DNA of 64,000 bases, taken from NCBI RefSeq assembly GCF_017573505.1, contig NZ_JAGEOJ010000006.1, positions 124,001 to 188,000 of the forward strand, written 5' to 3'. The position numbers were made by a program, and so were the translations under genes. The notes under the pieces are model-generated. The model ran no database searches and was not told the DNA's origin. It worked only from the letters and a program-made list of their open reading frames with translations. Source of the stretch: Actinomadura barringtoniae (GTDB taxonomy: Bacteria > Actinomycetota > Actinomycetes > Streptosporangiales > Streptosporangiaceae). This document shows positions 1 to 7,503 of this stretch, piece by piece. Positions within the stretch are counted from its first letter, which is position 1, and each line of letters starts with the position of its first letter.

Positions 1-1
1 G

Positions 2-511
2 TTCGAGCTGGTCTCCGAATCGGGGAGCCTCCTCGGCCCCTTCAACGAATTCCTGCTGAGTCCGCGGCTCGGCGACGCCCTCCAAAACCTTGGCGCGGCC
101 ATCCGCTACGAGAGCTCCCTCAGCGGCCGCGCGCGCGAGATGGCGATCCTGGTCGTCGCCGCCGCCTGGGACAGCGCGTTCGAACGGTCCGCCCACGAGG
201 CCGTCGGCCGATCCGTCGGGCTCACCGAATCCGAACTGACCGCCATCGCCTCACAGGCACCGCTCGACCTCGACGATCCGCACGAGGCCGCGGTCCTGCG
301 CCTCACCCGCGCGCTCGTGACCGGCGACGTCGACGACGCGACATGGTCGGCCTGCGTCCCCCCGCTCAATCGTGAAACCGTCTTCGAACTGACCACCCTG
401 GTCGGCTACTACGCCACCCTCGCGCTCCAGATGCGAACCTTCCGCATCGCCGACCCGGGCATCCCCGTGCCCGAACGCCGGCCGGATCCCCAAAGGCCCG
501 ACGCCCACTGA
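2..511 (+). CDS. Carboxymuconolactone decarboxylase-like protein, 5' part outside the window
   Basis: The frame is already open at base 2 and stops at 509-511, so the N-terminus is missing; 169 residues are visible. The all-helical pattern, with a helix around SGRAREMAILVVAA, an E/H-containing helix around FERSAHEAVGRSVGL and a C-terminal helix ELTTLVGYYATLALQMRTF, fits the AhpD/CMD superfamily. The Cys-x-x-Cys of AhpD peroxidases is absent, so the decarboxylase or unknown-function branch is more likely. Members often sit beside aromatic catabolism genes, which fits the dehydroshikimate dehydratase 78 bp downstream. The exact substrate cannot be told. Confidence 0.75.
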   Translation, partial: FELVSESGSLLGPFNEFLLSPRLGDALQNLGAAIRYESSLSGRAREMAILVVAAAWDSAFERSAHEAVGRSVGLTESELTAIASQAPLDLDDPHEAAVLRLTRALVTGDVDDATWSACVPPLNRETVFELTTLVGYYATLALQMRTFRIADPGIPVPERRPDPQRPDAH

Positions 512-543
512 ACCGGGTCGGCCTGCAATGAGGCGACTGGGCG

Positions 544-564
544 TAAGATAACGTACTAGTTCGT
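544..564 (+). promoter_or_regulatory. Promoter -10 box and TetR-type operator before the dehydroshikimate dehydratase gene
   Basis: TAAGAT at 544-549 is a good -10 hexamer; no strong -35 is seen. Directly after it, ACGTACTAGTTCGT (551-564) is a near-perfect palindrome (ACG-N-ACTAGT-N-CGT) of the kind bound by TetR-family repressors, and it would cover the transcription start. The TetR gene at 2549 is the obvious candidate regulator; this pairing is inferred. A GGGAGG Shine-Dalgarno lies at 573-578. Confidence 0.5.
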
Positions 565-589
565 CCATTACTGGGAGGCGGGCCGCCGC

Positions 590-2434
590 ATGCGCAAGTC
601 CATCGCCACCGTGTCCCTCAGCGGCTCTCTCGCCGACAAACTGACAGCCGCCCATGCCGCCGGTTTCAGCGGCGTTGAGATCTTCGAGAACGATCTGGTC
701 TCCAGCGCGCCGGCTCCGGAGGACGTGCGGCGCCGCGCCTCCGACCTCGGACTTGAGGTCCTGCTCTACCAGCCGTTCCGCGACTTCGAGGCCGTTCCGC
801 CCGACCGCCTCGCCGCGGGGTTGCGCCGCGCGGAGCACAAGTTCGCCGTGATGGAGCGACTGGGGGTCGAGCAACTGCTCGTGTGCTCCAGCGTCTCGCC
901 GGCGGCGGTGGACGACGATGCGCTCGCCGCGCAACAGCTGCGGATCCTTGCCGAGCGTGCGGCCGAACACGGCATTCGGATCGCCTACGAGGCGCTGGCA
1001 TGGGGTCGCCACGTCAGCGATTACCTGCACGCTTGGCGGATCGTGCGGATGGCCGATCATCCGAACCTCGGCCTGTGCCTGGACAGCTTCCACATCCTGG
1101 CCCGCGAGGTCGCCCCCTACGCCATCGAGACGATCCCCGGCGACAAGATCTTCTTTCTGCAGCTCGCCGACGCGCCCACCCTGCCGATGGACGTCCTGCA
1201 CTGGAGCCGCCACTATCGCTGCTTCCCTGGTCAAGGTGACCTCGATGTGGCGGGGCTCGTGTGCAACGTTCTGCGGGCAGGCTATGACGGGCCACTGTCC
1301 CTGGAGGTGTTCAACGACATCTTCCGGCAGGCGGCAGCCATGCGTACGGCCCAGGACGCGATGCGCTCCCTGATCGCGCTGGAGGAGCAGGTCGGCGCCC
1401 GCCTCGGCGATTCGCCACATGCTGCGGGGTTGGCGCTGCCGCCTCCCCCGGTCGTTCCGACCGGATTCGCGTTCGCGGAGCTGGCGACGCCGGACCCCGG
1501 CTCGCTGGCCGGGCTGCTGAACGCGCTCGGATTCGTCCGTACCGGAACGCACCGGCACAAGTCCGTCAGCCTGTGGGAGCAAGGCGATGCGCGGATCCTG
1601 CTGAACCACGGAAGCCCCGAGAGCCCCGATGGTCCGGCACTCTCCGCGATCGGGCTGGAATCCCCCTCCCCCGCGGCGGCCGTCAAACGCGCCGAGGCGC
1701 TCCTGTCCCCGGTCCTGCCGCGCGTCTGGGATCCGCACGACGCGCCGCTGGACGCCGTCGCCGCCCCGGACGGCACCGATCTGTTCTTCTGCCGGACGGG
1801 ACGGCCGGATCATCCGAGCTGGACCGGCGACTTCTCGGAAGACCGGCAGGACGCGCCGGGCGACCCCGGCGAGATCACTCATATCGACCACGTCGCGCTC
1901 ACCCAGCCGTGGCACCAGTTCGACGAGGCGTCCCTGTTCTACAAGAGCGTCCTAGGTCTGCGCCCCCACGAGAGCCTCGAGCTGCCCGACCCTTACGGCC
2001 TGCTGCGCAGCAGGGCGGTCTCTACCGAGGACTCCGGTGTCCGCATCGCGCTCAACGTCGCCTACATCGGTACGCACGAGACCGATCTCAGCGTGGCCTG
2101 GCAGCACATCGCGCTGGCCAGCCGGGACATCATCGCCACCGCCCGCAGGCTCCGCGCCGCCGGGCTCGCCCCGCTGCCCGTTCCGGCGAACTACTACGAC
2201 GACCTCGAGGCCAGGCACGACCTGCCCCCGGAAAGGCACCGGCTCCTCCGCGAGCTCGGGCTGCTGTACGACCGGGACGACCACGGCGAGTTCCTGCAGT
2301 TCTACACCGTCACCGCAGGCCGGGTGTTCTTCGAGATCGTTCAGCGCATCGGGGGCTATGTGGGCTACGGCGCGGTCAACGCGCCCATCCGCTTGGCCGC
2401 CCAGCACACGTCGCCCCATCACCGCTCCTCCTGA
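590..2434 (+). CDS. QsuB-type 3-dehydroshikimate dehydratase: xylose-isomerase-like barrel fused to an HPPD-like domain
   Basis: A 614-residue two-domain protein. Residues 1-260 form a sugar-phosphate isomerase/AP-endonuclease-type TIM barrel with likely metal ligands Glu134 (YEALAWG), Asp165 and His168 (LCLDSFH) and Glu239 (LSLEVFND). Residues about 285-605 are a 4-hydroxyphenylpyruvate-dioxygenase-like double vicinal-oxygen-chelate region with DHVAL, HIALASRD and FEIVQR supplying a His-His-Glu triad. This architecture matches QsuB-type enzymes that convert 3-dehydroshikimate to protocatechuate, linking quinate/shikimate to the beta-ketoadipate pathway; the C-terminal domain's reaction is not settled in the family. 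The ATG at 590 has a good Shine-Dalgarno and a TetR-like operator upstream. Other ring-cleavage genes are not in the window. Confidence 0.85.
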   Translation: MRKSIATVSLSGSLADKLTAAHAAGFSGVEIFENDLVSSAPAPEDVRRRASDLGLEVLLYQPFRDFEAVPPDRLAAGLRRAEHKFAVMERLGVEQLLVCSSVSPAAVDDDALAAQQLRILAERAAEHGIRIAYEALAWGRHVSDYLHAWRIVRMADHPNLGLCLDSFHILAREVAPYAIETIPGDKIFFLQLADAPTLPMDVLHWSRHYRCFPGQGDLDVAGLVCNVLRAGYDGPLSLEVFNDIFRQAAAMRTAQDAMRSLIALEEQVGARLGDSPHAAGLALPPPPVVPTGFAFAELATPDPGSLAGLLNALGFVRTGTHRHKSVSLWEQGDARILLNHGSPESPDGPALSAIGLESPSPAAAVKRAEALLSPVLPRVWDPHDAPLDAVAAPDGTDLFFCRTGRPDHPSWTGDFSEDRQDAPGDPGEITHIDHVALTQPWHQFDEASLFYKSVLGLRPHESLELPDPYGLLRSRAVSTEDSGVRIALNVAYIGTHETDLSVAWQHIALASRDIIATARRLRAAGLAPLPVPANYYDDLEARHDLPPERHRLLRELGLLYDRDDHGEFLQFYTVTAGRVFFEIVQRIGGYVGYGAVNAPIRLAAQHTSPHHRSS

Positions 2435-2548
2435 GCTGCCGGGCCGACCGCTCCCCCGCCGTCGCCGTCCGGCCACGGTCAGGAGCGGTGGACGGCTCTG
2501 CTTCCGCCGTAGGATGAGTCGCACTCCGAAACCACCTCGTGGAGTCCC

Positions 2549-3232
2549 ATGTCGCCGCAGTCCACCAGACCCGCCACTGGAGAGCGCCAGCGTGACGCCG
2601 ACCGGACCCGAGCGGAGATCCTGGACGTGGCGCAGCGCGAGTTCGCCCGGCACGGGTTCGCGGGCGCGCGGGTGGACGACATGGCGGCGCTCATGCGCAC
2701 GACCAAGCGGATGATCTACTACTACTTCGGGGGCAAGGAGCAGCTGTACGTCGCGGTCCTGGAGAAGGCCTACCGCGAGGTCAGGGAGCTGGAGTCGACG
2801 ATCGACGTCCAGCATCTGGCTCCGGTGGACGCGATCCGCACGCTGGCCGAGCTGACCTTCGACCATCACGAGGCGCACCCGGACTTCATCAAGCTCGTCA
2901 GCATCGAGAACATCCACCAGGCCGAGCACCTGCGCACGTCGCAGGCGCTGGTGAACCTGGGCGCGCCGGTGACCGACCTCATCTGCCAGATCCTCGAGGC
3001 CGGCCGTGCCAGCGGTGACTTCGTCGCCGAGGCCGACGCCGTCGACGTGCACATGATGATCAGCTCGTTCTGCTTCTTCCGGATCGCCAATCAGCACACC
3101 TTCGGCGCTCTCTTCGGCCGGGACATGACCGCCCCGGAACACCGGGACCGTTATCGCAGGATGGTCGGCGAGATGGTCGTCGCCTACCTGACCGGCGCCG
3201 GGAGCAAGGCGGGGGCACACCATCCCGAGTGA
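2549..3232 (+). CDS. TetR/AcrR family transcriptional regulator
   Basis: A 227-residue protein with a TetR helix-turn-helix at residues 20-65 (RAEILDVAQREFARHGFAG, then MRTTKRMIYYYFGGKEQLY). The variable C-terminal ligand-binding domain resembles the TetR_C_33-like group found with aromatic and quinate catabolism genes. It follows the dehydratase gene by 114 bp on the same strand and probably represses it through the palindrome at 551-564. GGAG lies five bases before the ATG at 2549. The ligand is likely a shikimate or aromatic intermediate, which is inferred from position only. Confidence 0.9.
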   Translation: MSPQSTRPATGERQRDADRTRAEILDVAQREFARHGFAGARVDDMAALMRTTKRMIYYYFGGKEQLYVAVLEKAYREVRELESTIDVQHLAPVDAIRTLAELTFDHHEAHPDFIKLVSIENIHQAEHLRTSQALVNLGAPVTDLICQILEAGRASGDFVAEADAVDVHMMISSFCFFRIANQHTFGALFGRDMTAPEHRDRYRRMVGEMVVAYLTGAGSKAGAHHPE

Positions 3233-3277
3233 CCGCCCGCCGTCACCGCGGCATTTCCGCCACGACCGGCGGGCGGT
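3232..3277. terminator. Stem-loop between the convergent TetR and PQQ-dehydrogenase genes
   Basis: ACCGCCCGCCG (3232-3242) pairs perfectly with CGGCGGGCGGT (3267-3277). The left arm starts in the TetR stop codon. Convergent position supports a bidirectional terminator, although there is no T-tract. Confidence 0.5.
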
Positions 3278-3323
3278 TCAGATCGGGACCGTTCAGGATT
3301 CCGACGTGCATCGGCTCTCCGCT

Positions 3324-5483
3324 TCACTGGACGACGATCTTGCCGGTGCTCTGGGGGAAGACGGGGTCGTTGTAGAAGTACTCCCCGGCCTTGGTGAAGG
3401 TGTGCTGGTGCATCTCGCCCGGCTTCAGCCGGCCGGTGGTGAACTCGTGCTCGAAGAACGACGCGGCACCGTGCGTGTGAGCGTTGTCGGCCGGGTTGGC
3501 GAAGGTCACCTCGGTGCCCACTGGCACCGTCATGTGCTGAGGTGACATGGCGTTCTGGGCGACGGTGTTCTCCGCGGCTCCGGGGGCGTTCGCCGCGGCG
3601 TCCCAGATGCGCCCGAGCGTGATGGTGTTGTGCGCGGCGGATCCCGCGACGGCCGGGGTGCGGATCTGGTTTCGCTTGGACGGCGGGGCCGGGGTGGGCG
3701 CGGGGCCGACCTTGCCGCCGAGCTTGAACGCCCAGAGGTGGTCGCCCTTGGGGATGTCGGGATAGGGCAGGCTGTTGCCACCGGCGAGTACGGCGATGTA
3801 CTGCTCGCCGTCGATCTCGTAGCTGATCGGGCTGGTGTGGACGCCTGCGCCGCACTGCCATTTCCACAGGTCGCGGCCGTCGGTGTCGTCCATGGCGACG
3901 AGCACCCCGTCGGGGCCGCCTTGGAACATGACCCGGCCCGCCGTGGTGAGGATCCCGTTGCCGTGGGCGAGCGACCAGTCGCCTTCCTTGCGCCACACGG
4001 GCCGGTTGGTGCGCGGGTCGACGGCCACGATGCCGCCGGAGAAGTACTCCCCGAGAGGCCGCGCGGTGTTCACGCGTCCGCCGTTGGTGTTGGAGTAGGA
4101 CGAGTTGATGAGCCCGTACCCGACGTAGATGAATCCCGTGTGGGGGTTGAAGGAGAGGTACGACCAGTCCGCGCCCCCACCGGCGCCGGGGAACAAGATG
4201 GTGGCTTCGTCCCAGAACGGCGTGTAGATCGCCCCGGTCGGGTAGTACGGGACGGGCCTGGTGGTGTCGTGGTAGCTCGGCGCCTGGTGGATGAAGGGCT
4301 CGCCGCCCGGGAACGGCTGCGTCGGCCAGGTCTTCTGGCGCGCGTCCTGCGGAACGGGGCGTTCGGTGATGCCGTGGACGGGCTTGCCGTTCTCGCGGTC
4401 GAGGATGAAGTACATCCCGCTCTTGCTGCCGTACACCACGACCTTGCGCTTGCGATGGCCGATCTGCAGGTCGGCCAGCACCGGCGCCATGACGTTGTCG
4501 AAGTCCCAGATGTCGTGATGCACGGCTTGGAAGTGCCAGCGTCGCTTACCGGTCTTCGCGTCGATGGCGACCAGGCAGTTGGAGAAGAGGTTGGCGCCGC
4601 CCCGGGTGGAGCCGTTGGTCCGCGGGTACGGGTTGCCGAACGTCCAGTAGACGAGGCCGAGTTCGGGGTCGATCGCGGGGTGGATCCAGCACACCGCGCC
4701 CCCGGTCTTCCAGCTCTCGCCCTCCCAGGTGTCGTTGCCGTACTCGCCCGGCCCCGGCGCGCCCCAGAACGTCCAGACGACCTCGCCCGTCTTGGCGTTC
4801 AGGGCATAGGCACGGCCGCGTGCTCCCGCGGTGCTCCCTTCTGTGCCGACGTAGATCAGGCCGTCCCAGTAGACGATCGCACCGGCGAGGCCCCCGCGAT
4901 TGCCGCCGCACTGGCCGTTCTGCGGGTCACAGCCCGGATCGCCCTCGCCGGGTATGAGCAGCTCCCGCTGCCACACCACGGCACCGGTCTCCTGGTCGAG
5001 GGCGTAGACGATGTTGGCGCCCGAGGTGGTGAAGACCAGTCCCTCCCCCAGGCCGACCCCGCGCATGTTGGTCTGTTGTGAGCCGACGTTGGTCTTCCAC
5101 TTGATCTCGCCGGTGCGGCCGTCGACGGCGAAGACGTTCTGCTGGGCGGACTGGACGTACAGCACGCCGTCCTGGGCGACGATCGTGCTCTGCTGGGCGC
5201 GCCCGGTCGTGCTGCCGCCTTCCACGTTGATGTGCCAGGCACCGCCGAGGTGCCGGACGTTGCCGCGGGTGATCGTGCGGAGCGTGGAGTGGTTCTGGTT
5301 CCCGTAGTCGCCGCCGACCTTGGGGAAGTTCCGCGCTGCCCGGCCGAGCGCGACGGGCTGGCGCGGCACGGGCAGCGCGAGCCGGGAGCCGGCCCCCTCG
5401 GCGGCGGCGGGCTGTTGGCGAAGCGGGTTGAAGGCCACCGTGCCGGCGACCGCAGCGCCGGTCAGGAAGTCCCGTCTCTTCAT
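3324..5483 (-). CDS. Exported PQQ-dehydrogenase-like beta-propeller protein with C-terminal cupredoxin-like domain
   Basis: A 719-residue protein beginning with a twin-arginine signal (MKRRDFLTGAAVAGTVAF), so it is folded in the cytoplasm and exported. Residues about 50-610 form the eight-bladed PQQ alcohol dehydrogenase propeller, with repeated GxxxWxxxxG blades and the family segment AVHHDIWDFDNVMAPVL. The vicinal Cys-Cys ring of methanol dehydrogenases is not seen; Cys residues are spaced (GCDPQNGQCGG). Residues about 640-719 are a plastocyanin-like fold (AHTHGAASF, then GEYFYNDPVFPQSTG), but the copper-ligand Cys of the usual YxCxxH motif is Asn. It replaces the cytochrome c domain of quinohemoproteins. 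The substrate is unknown; it is divergent from the ThuA-like gene. Confidence 0.85.
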   Translation of the reverse strand: MKRRDFLTGAAVAGTVAFNPLRQQPAAAEGAGSRLALPVPRQPVALGRAARNFPKVGGDYGNQNHSTLRTITRGNVRHLGGAWHINVEGGSTTGRAQQSTIVAQDGVLYVQSAQQNVFAVDGRTGEIKWKTNVGSQQTNMRGVGLGEGLVFTTSGANIVYALDQETGAVVWQRELLIPGEGDPGCDPQNGQCGGNRGGLAGAIVYWDGLIYVGTEGSTAGARGRAYALNAKTGEVVWTFWGAPGPGEYGNDTWEGESWKTGGAVCWIHPAIDPELGLVYWTFGNPYPRTNGSTRGGANLFSNCLVAIDAKTGKRRWHFQAVHHDIWDFDNVMAPVLADLQIGHRKRKVVVYGSKSGMYFILDRENGKPVHGITERPVPQDARQKTWPTQPFPGGEPFIHQAPSYHDTTRPVPYYPTGAIYTPFWDEATILFPGAGGGADWSYLSFNPHTGFIYVGYGLINSSYSNTNGGRVNTARPLGEYFSGGIVAVDPRTNRPVWRKEGDWSLAHGNGILTTAGRVMFQGGPDGVLVAMDDTDGRDLWKWQCGAGVHTSPISYEIDGEQYIAVLAGGNSLPYPDIPKGDHLWAFKLGGKVGPAPTPAPPSKRNQIRTPAVAGSAAHNTITLGRIWDAAANAPGAAENTVAQNAMSPQHMTVPVGTEVTFANPADNAHTHGAASFFEHEFTTGRLKPGEMHQHTFTKAGEYFYNDPVFPQSTGKIVVQ

Positions 5484-5502
5484 TCTGCCCTCCGACTCGC
5501 AA

Positions 5503-5527
5503 TCCGCTAGATGGACTTCTTAGTCCA
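5503..5527. promoter_or_regulatory. Operator-like dyad before the PQQ-dehydrogenase gene
   Basis: TGGACT-TCTT-AGTCCA (5512-5527) is a perfect inverted repeat 29 bp before the PQQ-dehydrogenase start. It overlaps the 14-mer TCCGCTAGATGGAC (5503-5516), which recurs exactly at 5670-5683 before the divergent ThuA-like gene. It is probably a repressor or activator site; the regulator is not proven. Confidence 0.5.
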
Positions 5528-5667
5528 ACTGTCGGACGTAAACGTAAGACGCAACGATCGCGGTGACAAGAGGCACGTGGCCATCTCTTGGCCCGAATCT
5601 CCTGTGCAGAACTATTGCCGGAGGCATCGCGGCATGAGATGTTCAGGCAGCTGCGAACGGTTTGAAT

Positions 5668-5684
5668 GGTCCGCTAGATGGACC
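5668..5684. promoter_or_regulatory. Operator-like dyad before the ThuA-like gene
   Basis: GGTCC-GCTAGAT-GGACC is a perfect 5-bp inverted repeat with a 7-bp spacer, 28 bp before the ThuA start. It contains the second exact copy of TCCGCTAGATGGAC. Similar GGTCC boxes lie at 16138-16151 and 16339-16352 around the IclR/aldehyde dehydrogenase promoters. Confidence 0.5.
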
Positions 5685-5711
5685 TGTGGCCTCAGCTGGA
5701 AGGAAGAGCGC

Positions 5712-6704
5712 ATGAAGAGACCCTCGTCCCCTCTGCTCAGCGCGATCGCGGCGTCGGTGACCACTGCGGCCGCGATGGTGTCGCTGACGCTTGTCGGCGG
5801 GCTTCCGGCCTCCGCCGGAGGTGCGCAGGCCGCGCCGAAGGGGGGCGGTGCCCAGCAGCTCGGCGACCCGGACTACGGCGTCTGCCGCGGCACCGACGCC
5901 CGCTGCCATCACGACTGGGGCAACTTCGATCCCGCGAAGGGCTACAAGATCCTGGTCTACAGCCGTACCGCGGGGCCGCGTCACGCCAACCTCGGCCCCG
6001 TTCTCCCCGCCGGGCTCAACCCTCCGCTCACTGATGCCAACGTCGCGCAGAAAGCCCTGGTGAAGCTGGGCGCGGACAACGGGTTCGCGGTCGACTGGAC
6101 CGAGGACGTCGCCCAGCTGGCGACCCCGCAGAAGCTCTTCGCCTACAACGCCATCGTCTTCATGAGCACGTCCCGGGACACCCTCGACGACGCCGCGCAG
6201 ACCTCGTTGCGCCAGTACATCCGGGGTGGCGGCGGGTTCGTCGGAGTGCACAACGCGTTCGGCACCGAATACAACTGGCCCTGGTACGAAGGGCTCCTCG
6301 GCGGCGCCAACTTCTACGACCACGGCCCGAGTCAGCCGGGGACCGTACAGACGGTGGATCGCAAGGACACGTCCACCGCGGGCCTGCCGAGCCGGTGGGC
6401 CTTCACCGACGAGTGGTACAACCTCGTCCCGTTCCCCTCCAGTGTCAGGTTCCTCGCAGCGGTCGACGAGAAGACCCTGACGAAGGGCGTCAGAGGGTCG
6501 CAGGGCCATCCGGGTCATGGCTCGTTCCATCCGGTCGCCTGGTGCCAGTACTACGACGGGGGCCGGTCATGGGTCACCACGCTCGGCCACGACGCCAAGG
6601 CCTTCACCGACGACGGAACGGGCTTCGCCGGCGCGAAGGAATTCCGCAGTCTTCTCCTCGGCGGTATCGAGTCGGCGATGGGTAAGAAGCCCTTCTGCCG
6701 GTAA
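5712..6704 (+). CDS. Secreted ThuA-like domain protein
   Basis: A 330-residue protein whose ATG at 5712 follows an AGGAAGAG Shine-Dalgarno; the upstream in-frame extension has no ribosome site and lacks a signal sequence, so it was not used. Residues 1-38 are a Sec signal peptide (KR, long Ala/Val/Leu stretch, ASAGG). Residues about 80-325 match the ThuA/class I glutamine-amidotransferase-like fold: YKILVYSRTAG, AIVFMSTSRDTLDD, IRGGGGFVGVHNAFGTEYNW, and a C-terminal HDAKAF. ThuA proteins are linked to trehalose and sugar metabolism, but exported versions next to PQQ dehydrogenases have no established reaction. It ends at a strong stem-loop (6714-6753). Confidence 0.8.
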   Translation: MKRPSSPLLSAIAASVTTAAAMVSLTLVGGLPASAGGAQAAPKGGGAQQLGDPDYGVCRGTDARCHHDWGNFDPAKGYKILVYSRTAGPRHANLGPVLPAGLNPPLTDANVAQKALVKLGADNGFAVDWTEDVAQLATPQKLFAYNAIVFMSTSRDTLDDAAQTSLRQYIRGGGGFVGVHNAFGTEYNWPWYEGLLGGANFYDHGPSQPGTVQTVDRKDTSTAGLPSRWAFTDEWYNLVPFPSSVRFLAAVDEKTLTKGVRGSQGHPGHGSFHPVAWCQYYDGGRSWVTTLGHDAKAFTDDGTGFAGAKEFRSLLLGGIESAMGKKPFCR

Positions 6705-6713
6705 CGACGGCTT

Positions 6714-6753
6714 GGCCTTTAGAGAGGCGAAAACACTTGCCTCTCTAAAGGCC
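6714..6753. terminator. Strong bidirectional stem-loop overlapping the livF stop codon
   Basis: A perfect 15-bp inverted repeat, GGCCTTTAGAGAGGC (6714-6728) and GCCTCTCTAAAGGCC (6739-6753), with a 10-base AT-rich loop. It follows the ThuA-like gene (stop 6704), and its right arm contains the livF stop codon (6745-6747), so it can end transcription from both convergent genes. Confidence 0.85.
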
Positions 6754-7503
6754 GAGGTAGATACGTCGAACCTGAACGTCGTCACGTAGTTCACGGGAGG
6801 TCCCGGTCATCGCGACCTCACCGTTCTCCATGACCACGCAGGAGCTGGTCGCCTCGAAGGTCAGCTTGGCGTTCTGCTCCACCAGCAGCATGCTCAGACC
6901 CTCCTCTCGCAGGCGGACCAGAACCGCGAGGATGTCCTCGATGAGCTTGGGCGACAAGCCCATGGAGGGTTCGTCCAGGAGCATCAGGCGGGGTTTGGCC
7001 ATCAGCGCCCGGCCGACGGCCAGCATCTGCTGCTGCCCGCCCGACAGCGCCCCTGCCAACCTGGAGCGCATCTCTCCCAGCACCGGAAACAGGTCGTAGA
7101 CCTCCTCTAGGGTCTCCCTCGTGCCGGGCCCGCGCCAGGAACGCGCGTAAGCGCCGAGCATGAGGTTCTTCTCGACCGTCAGGCCGGGAAAGACGTGCCG
7201 CCCCTCGGGGACGTAGCCGATTCCATGCCGGACGATGTCGCGAGCCTTGACCCGTGTCAGGTCGGTGTCGCCGAAGCGGATGCGGCCGCCACTGCGCGGC
7301 ACCAGGCCCATCAACGCCTTGAGCGTGGAGGTCTTACCGGCACCGTTGGCGCCGATGATGCCCACGGACTGGCCGGGCGCCACCGTGAACCCGATGGACC
7401 TGACGGCGCAGACGCCTCCGTAGTGGACCGAAAGGTCCTCCACTGTGAGGGCCGCCGCCTGGCGATCGGCCGGTGCGGTGCGTTCGGTGGTGCCGGTCTT
7501 CAT
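6745..7503 (-). CDS. livF: Branched-chain amino acid-type ABC transporter ATP-binding protein LivF
   Basis: A 252-residue ABC ATPase. It shows Walker A GANGAGKT, signature LSGGQQQ, Walker B LMLLDEPSMGL and the LivF-typical ending RRIYLGL. The ATG at 7503 overlaps the stop of the upstream LivMG gene in an ATGA, which decides the start over a longer in-frame extension without similarity. It energises uptake with the fused LivMG, LivH and the lipoprotein at 10268. In this operon of dehydrogenases the substrate is more likely an organic or aromatic acid than leucine; that is inferred from neighbours. Confidence 0.95.
   Translation of the reverse strand: MKTGTTERTAPADRQAAALTVEDLSVHYGGVCAVRSIGFTVAPGQSVGIIGANGAGKTSTLKALMGLVPRSGGRIRFGDTDLTRVKARDIVRHGIGYVPEGRHVFPGLTVEKNLMLGAYARSWRGPGTRETLEEVYDLFPVLGEMRSRLAGALSGGQQQMLAVGRALMAKPRLMLLDEPSMGLSPKLIEDILAVLVRLREEGLSMLLVEQNAKLTFEATSSCVVMENGEVAMTGTSRELRDDVQVRRIYLGL

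Noticed and set aside
5511-5711. N-terminal extension of the ThuA-like protein
   Set aside because: The in-frame upstream ATG lies in the operator region, and the extension lacks a ribosome site and hides an excellent signal peptide that starts at 5712.
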